Origin: Streptomyces hayashii
GTDB lineage: Bacteria > Actinomycetota > Actinomycetes > Streptomycetales > Streptomycetaceae
Direction: 5' to 3'
Assembly (NCBI RefSeq): GCF_024539815.1
Contig: NZ_JAHHIU010000142.1
Coordinates: 1 to 36,066, forward strand
Length of the DNA stretch: 36,066 nucleotides
Shown: positions 25,057 to 33,690 of the stretch, in pieces
How the letters are laid out: each line of letters begins with the position of its first letter
How positions within the stretch are numbered: position 1 is the stretch's first letter
Notes under the pieces: generated by a model
What the model was told of the DNA's origin: nothing
Database searches by the model: none
The model's input: only the letters and a program-made list of their open reading frames with translations
Made by a program: the position numbers and the translations under genes

Positions 25057-25549
25057 TCTTCCTCCGTCGTCGACAAATCAGGACACATTACCCGCCCGGG
25101 GTGACCGAGCAAGGCCCCTATCCTTCGGCATGGACTGTCGGGAGTCTTGTACGAAGGCGCAATCACAGCGGGGGAACATCAGCAGTGATCGAACCGATCG
25201 ACCAGCCCGGCGAGTACACCGGCCAGCCGGCCGCTTCCTTACCCGGCATCTCATCCCGCTGCCGAGACCATCGCATGGGCGCCGTAGGCAGACTCTCGAC
25301 GCCCTGCTAACTGCGCGCCCAAAGCCCGGTAGAAGCCCATTGCACCGTCCAAGTCTGCCGATCCTCCCTGTCAATGCTGGCGTTGCCGTGTCCTGCCAAC
25401 CGGCTCGTCAGTGCTGTGCGGATGTTCCGTTCGCCGAGCGTAGGCACGGTCCAAGATGCGAGAGCACCAATACGTGCTCCGGGACCCCCCAGTTCGTGCA
25501 CAACACAGCAGTAGAGTGGCGGCGCAGACGGGGATCGGGGGATACCGGC

Positions 25550-26470
25550 ATGACGGACAGTAAGCGCTCTCGCTTGAATGGAACGGAGCCTTTCGAGGCC
25601 GCGGCCTCGTCCTTGTTCGCTCCCCTGCGCGTAACGGATCCCGGTCCGCCGGCGTTTCGTGCCGTGGTCGACCACGTGGACATAGGGCCAGTGATCGTGG
25701 CCCGGATACAGGCCAACGCTGCAACAGTGACCCGGGACCGCCGCACCATCTCCTCCCACGACCAGGAGCTGATGCACCTCACCCTGCATCACCGCGGCAC
25801 TGTCGCGGTGATGCAGGACGGTCGGACCGCCACCTTGAAACCCGGCGAAATGTTCGCCTGTGACAACACCCGGCCCTACCGGATCATCGGGTCCACCCCC
25901 AGCGACATGACCGTGCTCTGTGTTCCCCGAGCCAACCTCGGCAGGCACGCAGACTCCATCGGCCGCCGCACAGCCCTTTCTCTATCCGCTCAGGGCGGGA
26001 TCGGCAGACTCCTCCGCTGCGCACTGTCCGCAGTCGACGAGGACGTCCCGAGCGACGGACTGGCGCGCACCTACCTGGCCGACGCGCTCACCGCGCTGCT
26101 ACTCGCCGCTTTCGCCGACACCACGCCGGAGCGAGCCCCCGTCGCCAGCGACCTCGCCGACCGTATCCGCGTCCATGTACTGGCCCACCTCGACGATCCC
26201 CAGCTCAGCGCCGAACGAGTCGCACATCGGCACGGCATCTCCATCCGCCGTCTCCACGCACTCTTCCAGGGCGCTGACCTCACCTTTGCTGCCTGGGTCC
26301 GCCACGAACGTCTGCTGCGGATCCGCCGCGACCTTCTCGACCCGGCTTATGCCGATCGATCCACGGTCGCGATCGCGAGGCGGTGGGGGGTACTCGACGC
26401 CAAGCACCTCGGCAGAGCACTGAAATCTGAGTTCGGCGAAACCCTGAGCGACCTGCGCCGTACGCGATGA
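25550..26470 (+). CDS. AraC/XylS-family transcriptional regulator
   Basis: The product has 306 residues. An AraC-binding-like N-terminal cupin region (ELMHLTLHHRGTVAVMQDGR and LKPGEMFACDNTRPYRI, about residues 75-115) is joined to a C-terminal double HTH. The first helix pair is LSAERVAHRHGISIRRLHAL (about 222-241), and the second is STVAIARRWGVLDAKHLGRA, ending FGETLSDLRR. The start at 25550 has GGGGGA about 8 nt upstream; the frame is open 167 codons further back but that part shows no homology. The target is unknown. It is flanked by two ISAs1 copies, so it may have arrived with them. Confidence 0.88.
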   Translation: MTDSKRSRLNGTEPFEAAASSLFAPLRVTDPGPPAFRAVVDHVDIGPVIVARIQANAATVTRDRRTISSHDQELMHLTLHHRGTVAVMQDGRTATLKPGEMFACDNTRPYRIIGSTPSDMTVLCVPRANLGRHADSIGRRTALSLSAQGGIGRLLRCALSAVDEDVPSDGLARTYLADALTALLLAAFADTTPERAPVASDLADRIRVHVLAHLDDPQLSAERVAHRHGISIRRLHALFQGADLTFAAWVRHERLLRIRRDLLDPAYADRSTVAIARRWGVLDAKHLGRALKSEFGETLSDLRRTR

Positions 26471-26544
26471 GGTAGCCATCGTCGTCATGGTGTGGTCGAG
26501 CACGCGAGCCCGGGCTCAAGTAGCAGCCGGACTCGCCACCTTCG

Positions 26545-26767
26545 TCCGCGACCGCACGTTCCACGAGGACGCCTCGCACATCCGCACCCGCACCTACCCC
26601 GCGTCATGGCCGGCCTGCGCAACCTCGCCATCAGCGTCCACCGTCAGGACGGCCACACCAACATCGCAGCCGCCCTCCGCCACACCGCCCGAAACCACCT
26701 GCGGCCCCTCACCGCCCTCGGCCTGGCATGACGAACCCGGACAGAAGATCACTTCTCGAAGACCCTG
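26545..26767 (+). mobile_element. 3' fragment of an ISAs1 element, inverted relative to the complete copy
   Basis: The segment repeats the last about 70 codons of the transposase (VRDRTFHEDASHIRTR, then MAGLRNLAISVHRQDGHTNI after a one-base loss, then AALRHTARNHLRPLTALGLA) and ends with the inverted repeat CACTTCTCGAAGACCCTG at 26750-26767, which differs from the complete element by one base. It points the opposite way to the complete copy. The N-terminal part and the other inverted repeat are missing. Confidence 0.88.
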
Positions 26768-26923
26768 TCCTCGGGGTAGAGGTTGACGCCGTCGCCGATG
26801 GCGTCACTTGTCCCGGAAGGAATGCCCAGATCCGCAGCCACCTCCCGGATCGGCCTCCCGGTCTCCGTCGCCATGCGTACCGCCCCTCGCGGAACTGCGG
26901 ATCGTAGAGGTGTTTCTTGATGC
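26768..26923 (-). pseudogene. IS3-type transposase OrfA fragment
   Basis: The minus strand reads KKHLYDPQFREG, and after loss of one base AVRMATETGRPIREVAADLG IPSGT. This is the helix-turn-helix start of an IS3/IS911-type OrfA (YDPEFRxxAVRLxxxxGRPIxEVAxDLGI). Only about 45 residues remain and the OrfB part is not seen. It directly abuts the inverted repeat of the ISAs1 fragment. Confidence 0.6.
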
Positions 26924-26974
26924 AATGCCCCCGACTATCCCTCCCGTCGCGGTCGCCACGGTAGGTGGGGCAAC

Positions 26975-28399
26975 TCACCATCGATTTGGCGGGTAGGCGT
27001 CAAGGATCTTGCCTGCGACCTCCGTATTCGCTGTTCCGTCGACCGCTGCTTGGACGGCGAGGGATTCCAGCGCGTGGAGGAAGGACTTCATGTCGTCCGG
27101 AGAGATAACCGCTGTATCGGCTCGCAGCTTTATCCACGTCTCGTCCGGGAAGTAGTCGACGGTCAGATAGAAACGTCTCCCGGGCCGGTCGCGGTCGAGT
27201 CCCCTCAGCGTGCTCACCGTCGTGAGACGGAGGAGATCGGCTGGATCTTTGGACAGCGGCCCCGGGGGGCGTTGGGGGGAGCTGGGATTGCTTTGTGCCA
27301 TTCCCAGGTTGAGTGTGCAGGACAGGTCCGCTTCGCAACGGCCGAGGGTGCGCATCTCCCGCACCGCCGTCTTCACCGCGGCGGGGTCGTATCGGCCACA
27401 GCGGTAGGCGGGTAGTGCAGCTGCCCAAGCGCTGCGGAGGACCTGGGGGAACGTCGCCCTGTCGACGTCGAGGCATATCGGAACATCCTGCACTAGGGTG
27501 CCGAGCGAAGGGTGTGAAAGGCCTCGTGTGCGGTTGGCGGAATATAGGGTGAACCCGCTTCGCGGGTTTCCGGACCAAGCCGCGAGAACGAGGGCGGCAA
27601 GCGACAGTGTCACGGTTTGATGGCTGACTTTGTGTCGTGCGGCGATGACCTCGTTCGCGGCGCTCATGGCCGGTGACTTCATGATCAAGTTCTGGAAGCG
27701 ATGTGACTCCGGAACCCGGCGTTGATCCGGGAGCATCGCTGGTGGACATTCCGGCAGCTTAACCATCCAGTAGCGCAGGGAGCGCGCGGTGCGCTCCCTG
27801 CCCTCCGACTGCCCCTCGCGCAGCGCGAGATCTGCGGGCTGGGTGATCAGCCCCCCTGGAGCTGCCGATGCGCGGGGAGCTCCGGGAGAACCGAGCATGT
27901 CCTTCAGTTCGGCGAACAAGAGGGGCAGGGACCATCCGTCCGCGGCCAGGTGAAACAATCCGAAGACGACAGCTTCCGGACGTCCATTTCTAACAACCAG
28001 GCAGAATTTGATGGGGAAGACGTCTTCCGCCGCGAACCGGAAGTCGTCCAAACGCGCGATCAGACCGTCCAGGCACTCCTCGTTGCCGCGTCCGATGTCA
28101 TAGATGTCCACGAACAACTGCCCGTGGTCGACGACGACCTGCTGAGGTTCCCCGGCACCGCCCAGCCGAAATGTCGTCCGTAACACCTCATGGCGCTCTA
28201 CGAGAGTCCGCAGCACCTGGCAGACATCTTCTGTTGTCAGGGCGCCAGTCACGGGTACCAGTTTGGTTATATTGAGGTGGTGGAGGTCCGGACCGCAGGT
28301 CACCACCTCTTCCCACATCCATTGCTGCCCCCAAGTCTGAGGGTAGATTCCCGAGCGCTTGGCTGAGAACGGCACGGCGCGGATATCAGCCCGCTCCAT
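26975..28399 (-). CDS. Stand-alone condensation-domain protein with variant active-site motif
   Basis: The product has 474 residues, a single condensation domain. The opening YPQTWGQQWMWEE is the C1-like motif, and RHEVLRTTFRL at about 69-79 is the C2 motif. The active site reads FHLAADGWS (F149, H150, D154, G155): the catalytic second His and the structural Asp-Gly of HHxxxDG are kept, but the first His is Phe. Later blocks (LSHPSLGTLVQDVPICLDVD and RRFYLTVDYFPDETWIKLRA) match the latch and C-terminal lobe. AGGAG 7 nt upstream supports the ATG at 28399. No adenylation or carrier domain is attached. It could use a free amine or alcohol acceptor. Codon use is slightly less GC-biased than in its neighbours. 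Confidence 0.9.
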   Translation of the reverse strand: MERADIRAVPFSAKRSGIYPQTWGQQWMWEEVVTCGPDLHHLNITKLVPVTGALTTEDVCQVLRTLVERHEVLRTTFRLGGAGEPQQVVVDHGQLFVDIYDIGRGNEECLDGLIARLDDFRFAAEDVFPIKFCLVVRNGRPEAVVFGLFHLAADGWSLPLLFAELKDMLGSPGAPRASAAPGGLITQPADLALREGQSEGRERTARSLRYWMVKLPECPPAMLPDQRRVPESHRFQNLIMKSPAMSAANEVIAARHKVSHQTVTLSLAALVLAAWSGNPRSGFTLYSANRTRGLSHPSLGTLVQDVPICLDVDRATFPQVLRSAWAAALPAYRCGRYDPAAVKTAVREMRTLGRCEADLSCTLNLGMAQSNPSSPQRPPGPLSKDPADLLRLTTVSTLRGLDRDRPGRRFYLTVDYFPDETWIKLRADTAVISPDDMKSFLHALESLAVQAAVDGTANTEVAGKILDAYPPNRW

Positions 28400-28994
28400 A
28401 TGGATTCTCCTGTCGGAATTAACCACGGCACCTGCGAATGCAGGGGAAATTACGATACTGGATGACTTGACGGTGCGCCAGGGTGCTGTGGGGCACTTGG
28501 GGGTGCTCGGAAGGGAGGCAGGTCTGCGGCACGCCCCGAGTCCGACATGAGTCGCACGCGCTTACCTCTACGGCGATGGGGCCGCATAAACCGAACGCAA
28601 TGCCTCAGAAAGGGGATGAGTTCATCAGTGTCGAGGCCGGTGACGGCATAGGGCGTCTCTCAGGCTCGCCGCCTGCCGCATTCCTGGAGGCGCCTGCGCA
28701 GCACGGACAATCAACGACATCCGAACGCGTTGCGGGCGACGAACTTGATCACGCGCGCCGCGCTGCTCAGCGAGGTCCTGGACCGTCACGGCGTCGATGT
28801 CGCCAAGATCGATCCGGCCCTGGACACACCGCAGTCCATCGACACGCTCACGGACTTCATGCTCACCGGCCGAAAGTCCCTTCGACCCGTCACAGCCATC
28901 CGGCCACCGTCCGGGGACGGTGCCGGCGGCTCACACCGACTCTCCATGATCAGGACATCCCCAAGCAGGTGTAGCGACCTGGAGGACGCCTTGA
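28400..28994. other. Intergenic stretch with one coding-looking fragment
   Basis: Between the divergent condensation gene start and the radical SAM stop, the only coding-looking piece is plus-strand about 28706-28885 (HPNALRATNLITRAALLSEV, then LDRHGVDVAKIDPALDTPQS, then IDTLTDFML). Third positions are nearly all G or C there, then the bias fades. The tail faintly recalls a carrier protein (IDP ... IDTL), but the phosphopantetheine Ser of the DSL motif is absent. I do not recognise it. No promoter boxes were seen. Confidence 0.35.
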
Positions 28995-30719
28995 TCACGA
29001 GAGGTGGCGCACGGCGGACTCGAACTGGGTGAACGGAGTGCCCAGGTGGATCTGGTCGTACTCGTCGATCATCGCGCGTATCTCGGCGTCCAGGCGCGCG
29101 TCGAAATCCGGCGGGGCGGCGTCGGCCAGGACCAGGCCGAAGTTGAGCATCGCGGCAAACAGTTGCGGCAGCTCGTTGCGCCACCGGCGGAGCTGGCCGA
29201 GCATCGCGGTCGGACTCTCCCGGTCGCCGCCGCCGCGCCGCCGGCGGGCGGCGCCGGCGATCTCGTTGGCCAGGAAGGGAAGCCGGTCTTCGCGGCGTTC
29301 GCTCAGCACGCCGGCGTGGCTGCTCCAGACCGTCCACAGTGACTCGGTGCGGGGGTCCGTCGTCCGGTAGTCCCGTCGCGCCTCGCGCAGTACCGCGTAC
29401 GCGGGACTGTCCTCGTCCGCCACGTCCGACGGCGGGAGCGGGTCGGCGATGGCGTCGTACATTTCGGTGCCGCGTAGTGCGATCGCTCGGTTGAGCAGCA
29501 GGAAGGGATCGTCCGCGTGGTTGGACTGATGCACGCCGGACGCGACGATGAACTGCAGGTTCTCCCAGAGGTCGTCCAGCGACGTCTCCGGATCGACCAT
29601 GATCCAGCCAGGGTCGAGCTCGACGTTCTTGTTCTTGAACAGCCGTGTCGCATCGAAGTTGTACGCGATGGTGGTGCCCTTGCGGAAGCGCTTGAGTACC
29701 CGGGCCGAGCCGCTCTCGATGCCCAGCAGCGCCGATTTGAGGCCGGCCCGACACAAGAGGTCGAGGGCGTCATGGTCGATCAGCCCGGAGTCGACGCGGA
29801 ACTCGCTGTGGAAGGTGAACTTCAAACCGCGGCGCAGCACTTCCTCGGCGAACTCCACCGCGTGGTCGAAGCCGTCGGCGAAAGCGCCACCGAAGTTGTC
29901 GTCGTTGAACCAGACGAACCGGGTGCCGAACTCACGCTGCAGATACTCGATCTCGTCGACCACGTCGTGAGGCGGCCGATGTCGCCAGGCGGCGCCCTTC
30001 GCGATCCCGGGCTGCCGGGGCGCGTAGCAGAATGTGCATTTGGCGTGGCAGCCGCGACTGGTGAAGGACGACGCGGCGGGGGTGGGTATGCCGGCCGCAC
30101 GGTGCCCGGCCAAGAAGTCGCGCGCCGGCCAGATCGACTTGTCGAGGTCGACAAGGATGGGCATGCCGCTGCTCCGGACCCGTGACCCGTCGCGGAAGTA
30201 GAGACCGGGGACGGCACGCCAGTCGGTGCCCGCGGCGAGATGACTCATCAAGCCGACGATCGTCGCCTCCGCCTCGCCGAAGGCGACGCAGTCCGCTTCC
30301 GGTACCTGCTCGGCGATGAGTTTCGCGTTGTACGTACAGAACGCCCCGCCGATCGAGATCACCACGTTGGGATCGGCGGTACGAACGCATTGGATGAGCC
30401 GGATCGCGTCGATGATGTGCAGGTCGTACATGATGCTGATGCCGACCAGACTCGGTCGCTCCCGCCGGACGAGCTCGACGATGGCCTCGTCACTCGGGTT
30501 GCGGCCGTGCAGATTTACCATCCGCACCGAGTAGCCGGCATGGCGCAGGTGGCCGGTGATGCAGGCCAGTCCGAGGTTTTCCCGCACCTTCTCGTAGAAC
30601 AGCCGCAGCGCCGGATCGAGTCGCAGGTACTCTTCGTCGGTCACCATCACGGTCTGGTTGTTGATGCTCGGAGCACCCGTGGCGATTTCGCGCGGAGTGA
30701 GCAGGAGGACGTCTGCCAT
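28995..30719 (-). CDS. B12-binding-type radical SAM enzyme
   Basis: The product has 574 residues. Residues 1-155 form a Rossmann-type cobalamin-binding-like domain (LGLACITGHLRHAGYSVRMV, SLVGISIMYD, VVISIGGAFCTY, ADCVAFGEAEATI), although the DxHxxG motif that binds cobalt is not evident. The radical SAM core starts at about 218 with CHAKCTFC (C224, C228, C231), which binds the [4Fe-4S] cluster. FVWFNDDNFGG, LGIESGSARVLKRFRKGTT and PGWIMVDPETSLDDLWENL are the usual barrel strands. A variable about 180-residue C-terminal domain follows. Such enzymes methylate unactivated carbons or rearrange skeletons. The start (30719) is favoured by GGGGGAG upstream; the frame continues 45 codons back without homology. 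Confidence 0.92.
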   Translation of the reverse strand: MADVLLLTPREIATGAPSINNQTVMVTDEEYLRLDPALRLFYEKVRENLGLACITGHLRHAGYSVRMVNLHGRNPSDEAIVELVRRERPSLVGISIMYDLHIIDAIRLIQCVRTADPNVVISIGGAFCTYNAKLIAEQVPEADCVAFGEAEATIVGLMSHLAAGTDWRAVPGLYFRDGSRVRSSGMPILVDLDKSIWPARDFLAGHRAAGIPTPAASSFTSRGCHAKCTFCYAPRQPGIAKGAAWRHRPPHDVVDEIEYLQREFGTRFVWFNDDNFGGAFADGFDHAVEFAEEVLRRGLKFTFHSEFRVDSGLIDHDALDLLCRAGLKSALLGIESGSARVLKRFRKGTTIAYNFDATRLFKNKNVELDPGWIMVDPETSLDDLWENLQFIVASGVHQSNHADDPFLLLNRAIALRGTEMYDAIADPLPPSDVADEDSPAYAVLREARRDYRTTDPRTESLWTVWSSHAGVLSERREDRLPFLANEIAGAARRRRGGGDRESPTAMLGQLRRWRNELPQLFAAMLNFGLVLADAAPPDFDARLDAEIRAMIDEYDQIHLGTPFTQFESAVRHLS

Positions 30720-30850
30720 GATCCGGTTTCTCCCCCGGTGAAACGGAGGCCGCGGGCCGCCTGATCGGAACTGCAAGGCGGCAGCGCAGCGTATCGGAGA
30801 TTCGTCGACATCGATATCATCAAGTAGATGGCCACAAACTCTTAGAGCGA

Positions 30851-30973
30851 TCATACCGACTCACGGTTGAGGCGCCAGGCCCGCAACAACTGTCCGAGGG
30901 TGCGCTCCACGGCCCAGCTGCGGGCCACAACGGTGAATCCGCTGGTCGCGCCAGGGCGTTGTACGACCTCGAC
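30851..30973 (-). pseudogene. IS5-type transposase 3' fragment
   Basis: The minus strand reads VEVVQRPGATSGFTVVARSW, then AVERTLGQLLRAWRLNRESV and stop. This matches the C-terminal part of IS5-type transposases (VxxVxRxxxxxGFxVLPRRWVVERTxxWLxRxRRL). Only about 40 residues are recognisable. Confidence 0.6.
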
Positions 30974-31371
30974 CTTCCTGCGGGTTGATCGCATTGCCCG
31001 CCGCAGCCTCAACCCACTGCGACAGCAACGCGGTTACCCGCGTGTGGTCGACAAGTCTCTCCGCAGCCGCTACCGCACCCGCCTCGTCGTCACCGTCCTT
31101 GAGTCCGGTCCCGAACAGCCTCCGTTGCCCGCAGCCTCGCGCGACGACCCGCACTTCTTCCCGGTCCCCACGCGACCACAACCCGGACGCCAACTACCCT
31201 GCTGAGAGCGGGAGTACATCAACTTCCCAGTCGTGGGCAAACTCCCGGTTCCCACCGCTGGGTTCAAAGGCTGCCGGTTGTCATGGCCTGATATGAATCA
31301 ACGGCGGTGATCGATGATTCGTGCCATGCTGGTCGCGTCGACCGCACACCCCCACGAGGCAAAGGCGGAGC
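30974..31371. other. Stretch without a recognised gene
   Basis: The sequence upstream of the IS5 fragment (30974-31371) is open in several frames on both strands, with no consistent codon bias and no protein family I can name. It probably contains more decayed transposon sequence. The final part (31206-31371) should hold the promoter of the peroxiredoxin gene; no clear -35/-10 pair was seen. Confidence 0.4.
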
Positions 31372-31848
31372 ATGACGTCCATCCGGTTGAAGCCAGGTGA
31401 CCCGGCACCCCAGTTCTCGCTTCCCACCGCGAGAGGCACCACTCTGTCGCTCGCGACGCTGGTCGACGGACCCGTCATTCTCTACGCGTACCCTGCCGCC
31501 CTGACCCCCGGCTGCACCGCCCAGGCGTGTGACTTCCGAGACTCATTGGCCACATTCCAGGCCTCCGGGATACACGTCGTCGGCATCTCCCCGGACGCGC
31601 CGGAGAAGCTGGCGGAGTTCACCGAGCGTGACGGCATCGGATTCCCGCTGGTCTCCGACGTGAATGGTGAGGTCCTCACCGCGTACGGCGCGTACTTCCG
31701 GCGCCAGCGAGGAGATCGCATGTTGCAGGGTGTGATCCGATCCACCTTCGTCATCGGCGCCGGTGGGCAGACCATCACGTTGGCGATGTACAACGTCAAT
31801 CCCATTGGTCACGTGGCCCAGTTGCGTCACGAACTCGGCATCGACTGA
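31372..31848 (+). CDS. bcp: Peroxiredoxin, Bcp/PrxQ type
   Basis: The product has 158 residues, the normal size for this group. The peroxidatic Cys is C48 in LTPGCTAQACDF, and the resolving Cys five residues later (C53) identifies the atypical two-Cys Bcp/PrxQ subfamily, which reduces hydroperoxides with thioredoxin as reductant. Flanking family motifs are KPGDPAPQFSLP, VILYAYPAALTPGCT, GISPDAPEKLAEFTERDGI and FPLVSDVNGEVLTAYG. One departure is YPAALTPGCT where ADTPGCT is common. AAAGG 6 nt upstream supports the ATG at 31372. It is cytoplasmic. It precedes the BtrH-like gene by about 230 nt, so co-transcription is uncertain. Confidence 0.9.
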   Translation: MTSIRLKPGDPAPQFSLPTARGTTLSLATLVDGPVILYAYPAALTPGCTAQACDFRDSLATFQASGIHVVGISPDAPEKLAEFTERDGIGFPLVSDVNGEVLTAYGAYFRRQRGDRMLQGVIRSTFVIGAGGQTITLAMYNVNPIGHVAQLRHELGID

Positions 31849-32077
31849 CGAACTCCCCGCAAAGACAGCGGCTCACCTGGGGTCTGCTTGCTCCACGAGA
31901 TTCCACATATCTTGGTATTCGAGCCTGCCGAAGCTTGGCGGATCGAAACGGGAATCACGGCAAGAGCACTGGGACCAGGGCCGCACAGGCAGGCGGCGGT
32001 TGACAGGGTGCCGATGCGCGATCGGCTCGGGAAACAGGTCGGACGTGTACCGCGGTACCGGCCGGTTGGGGGAAATG

Positions 32078-33070
32078 ATGTCGATCGTCGCGTTCGAAGC
32101 AGGGGACTGCAACATAGCCAGCTACGGCACCGCCGTCCGCGCTGCGGGGCTCGACCCCATCGTGCTCGGCTGCCGGAGAGGATTCGAGTGGCGGCACAAT
32201 CCCGCCCTTCCTCTCGGTGAGATACGCCTTGCCCTGTCCGACATCCCCACGGACATCAAGTCCTGGTACGACGTCGACATCGTCAAGGAGGACTTCCCGG
32301 ACGCCGGCACGGCGCTGGAGCGACTGGCCTCCGCGGGCGACTGGCCGGTGATCGTCGACGTTGACTCTTACCACCTTCCGTACAGTTCGATGTTTCAGCG
32401 CGAGCACTATCCGCACACCGTCGTCCTGATCGAAGTGCGGTCCGATGGAGTGTTCGTCGTGGACGGCTACCGCGGCTACCGCTTCGACGGAGTGCTGGAC
32501 ATGAACACGATGCTCCAGGCGCTCGGCAGTCCGCCACGGCCCGGAGCCATGGATTTCGACCTCGTACCCCGCCACGACGCGGATTCGGTCAGCGTGCGGG
32601 CCGCGCGGGTGCGCAGCCGCATCCCCGACCAGTCGGCGGATCCGACCATCATTCTCGATCGGGTGCGGGACAACATGGGCCCCTTCGACGACGCGGGATC
32701 CGGTGACCGGGTGGGCGTCGAGGCGGTGGTCGCCATCGCGGACACGCTTCACGCCGCCGTGGACGAAGGTCTCGCCCCGGGCGCTGTCTACGACGTCCTT
32801 TCCTTTCTGGGGTCGGTGGCCAGCCAGCGATCGCTCAACGCGGACTTCCTCGCCTGGGCCGCGACACGGTTGGACATGCAGACGTTGGCGGCCGGCGCGA
32901 CGCTCGCCGAGCACGCCTCGCGCCGGTGGGGAATGCTGCGCAACTGGGTCTATCTCCGAGCGAACAAGAACCCCTCGGCGCTCCACCGCGCGGCCGACAT
33001 GTTGGTGGAGATCGCTGCCGAGGAGAAGGAGCTCAGCGCGGCGCTGGGCTCGGCGGTCGAGAAGGGCTGA
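32078..33070 (+). CDS. BtrH-like protein (Cys-dependent, C39/transglutaminase-like fold)
   Basis: The product has 330 residues. The N-terminal 150 residues resemble the BtrH N-terminal domain, a papain-like fold that in butirosin biosynthesis transfers an acyl group from a carrier protein. Candidate catalytic residues are Cys11 (EAGDCNIASYG), His113 (YPHTVVLIE; His110 precedes it) and Asp129 (VFVVDGYRGYRF). The segment PVIVDVDSYHLPYSSMFQRE is the characteristic substrate-side strand. The C-terminal 170 residues are helical, like the DUF4872-type extension. GGGGG lies 5 nt before the ATG at 32078 (an ATG three bases earlier is possible). Its 3' end overlaps the convergent regulator gene by 38 nt. 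Peptide cleavage or acyl transfer cannot be separated from sequence alone. Confidence 0.8.
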   Translation: MSIVAFEAGDCNIASYGTAVRAAGLDPIVLGCRRGFEWRHNPALPLGEIRLALSDIPTDIKSWYDVDIVKEDFPDAGTALERLASAGDWPVIVDVDSYHLPYSSMFQREHYPHTVVLIEVRSDGVFVVDGYRGYRFDGVLDMNTMLQALGSPPRPGAMDFDLVPRHDADSVSVRAARVRSRIPDQSADPTIILDRVRDNMGPFDDAGSGDRVGVEAVVAIADTLHAAVDEGLAPGAVYDVLSFLGSVASQRSLNADFLAWAATRLDMQTLAAGATLAEHASRRWGMLRNWVYLRANKNPSALHRAADMLVEIAAEEKELSAALGSAVEKG

Positions 33071-33689
33071 CCGCAGGGCGCACCGTGCCGGAGAACCGGA
33101 ATCCCATATGCGGCACCTTGAGGATCTGCGCCCCCGAGTCGAGCCGGCGCAGGTGCTGCCGCAGGCTTTCGGTCGTCCGGAGCGGATCCGCGCCGGCCGT
33201 CGCCTCGACCAGCTCCTCGCGGGAGATGATCCGGCCGGTGCGGTCGCCGAACAGGCGCAGTGCCGCGGCTTCGGCCGGCTCCAGCATGACGGTCCCGGCC
33301 CGAGTCGACAGGCTGCCGGCCTCGTCGAGAGTCACGATCGCCGTACCGGGCGGCGCCGCCACCTCGCGGAGATACCCGAGAAACGACGCGAGCCGGTCCA
33401 CGCCGAGCGGCGACGCAAAGACGAAGTCGTATCCGGCCCGCATGGCTGCCAGCACGCCGGACGACGAGAGCTCGTCGTGCACCCGCACGACGTAGGCCCC
33501 GTGGCGGCGGATCTCGGCGGGGTCCAGTGAGGCCGGGCAAAGCGGGCCGCAGAACACCGCCAGGAGGTCGTCGTCCAGCGGCACCGGGCCGTCTGCCGGC
33601 GCGTGCAGCAGCGGCAGCGTGTTGCGGGCACACGCCTCGACGAGCCGGTCACGGCTGTCGGTGTCCAGTCCGACGCTGACCACCAACAC
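33033..33689 (-). CDS. OmpR/PhoB-type winged-helix regulator with degenerate receiver
   Basis: The product has 218 residues. The C-terminal about 80 (AEAAALRLFGDRTGRIISRE, ELVEATAGADPLRTTESLRQ, HLRRLDSGAQILKVPHMGFR) are a Trans_reg_C winged helix with the RxxGYRF-like end. The N-terminal part has receiver-like length and strands, but the acid pair, the phospho-acceptor Asp (FCGPL instead of DLxLP) and the Lys of the KP motif (FASPLG) are all absent. It cannot be phosphorylated in the usual way and may respond to a ligand or to dimer contacts. It starts with GTG one base after the FkbM stop, so it is co-transcribed with the Rieske and FkbM genes, and it probably controls them. Confidence 0.85.
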   Translation of the reverse strand: MLVVSVGLDTDSRDRLVEACARNTLPLLHAPADGPVPLDDDLLAVFCGPLCPASLDPAEIRRHGAYVVRVHDELSSSGVLAAMRAGYDFVFASPLGVDRLASFLGYLREVAAPPGTAIVTLDEAGSLSTRAGTVMLEPAEAAALRLFGDRTGRIISREELVEATAGADPLRTTESLRQHLRRLDSGAQILKVPHMGFRFSGTVRPAVSPSRPPSPAPR

Positions 33690-33690
33690 G

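Noticed and set aside
32000..32005. TTGACA, a perfect -35 box ahead of the BtrH-like gene
   Set aside because: No TANNNT sequence lies 16-19 nt downstream, so a promoter could not be supported.
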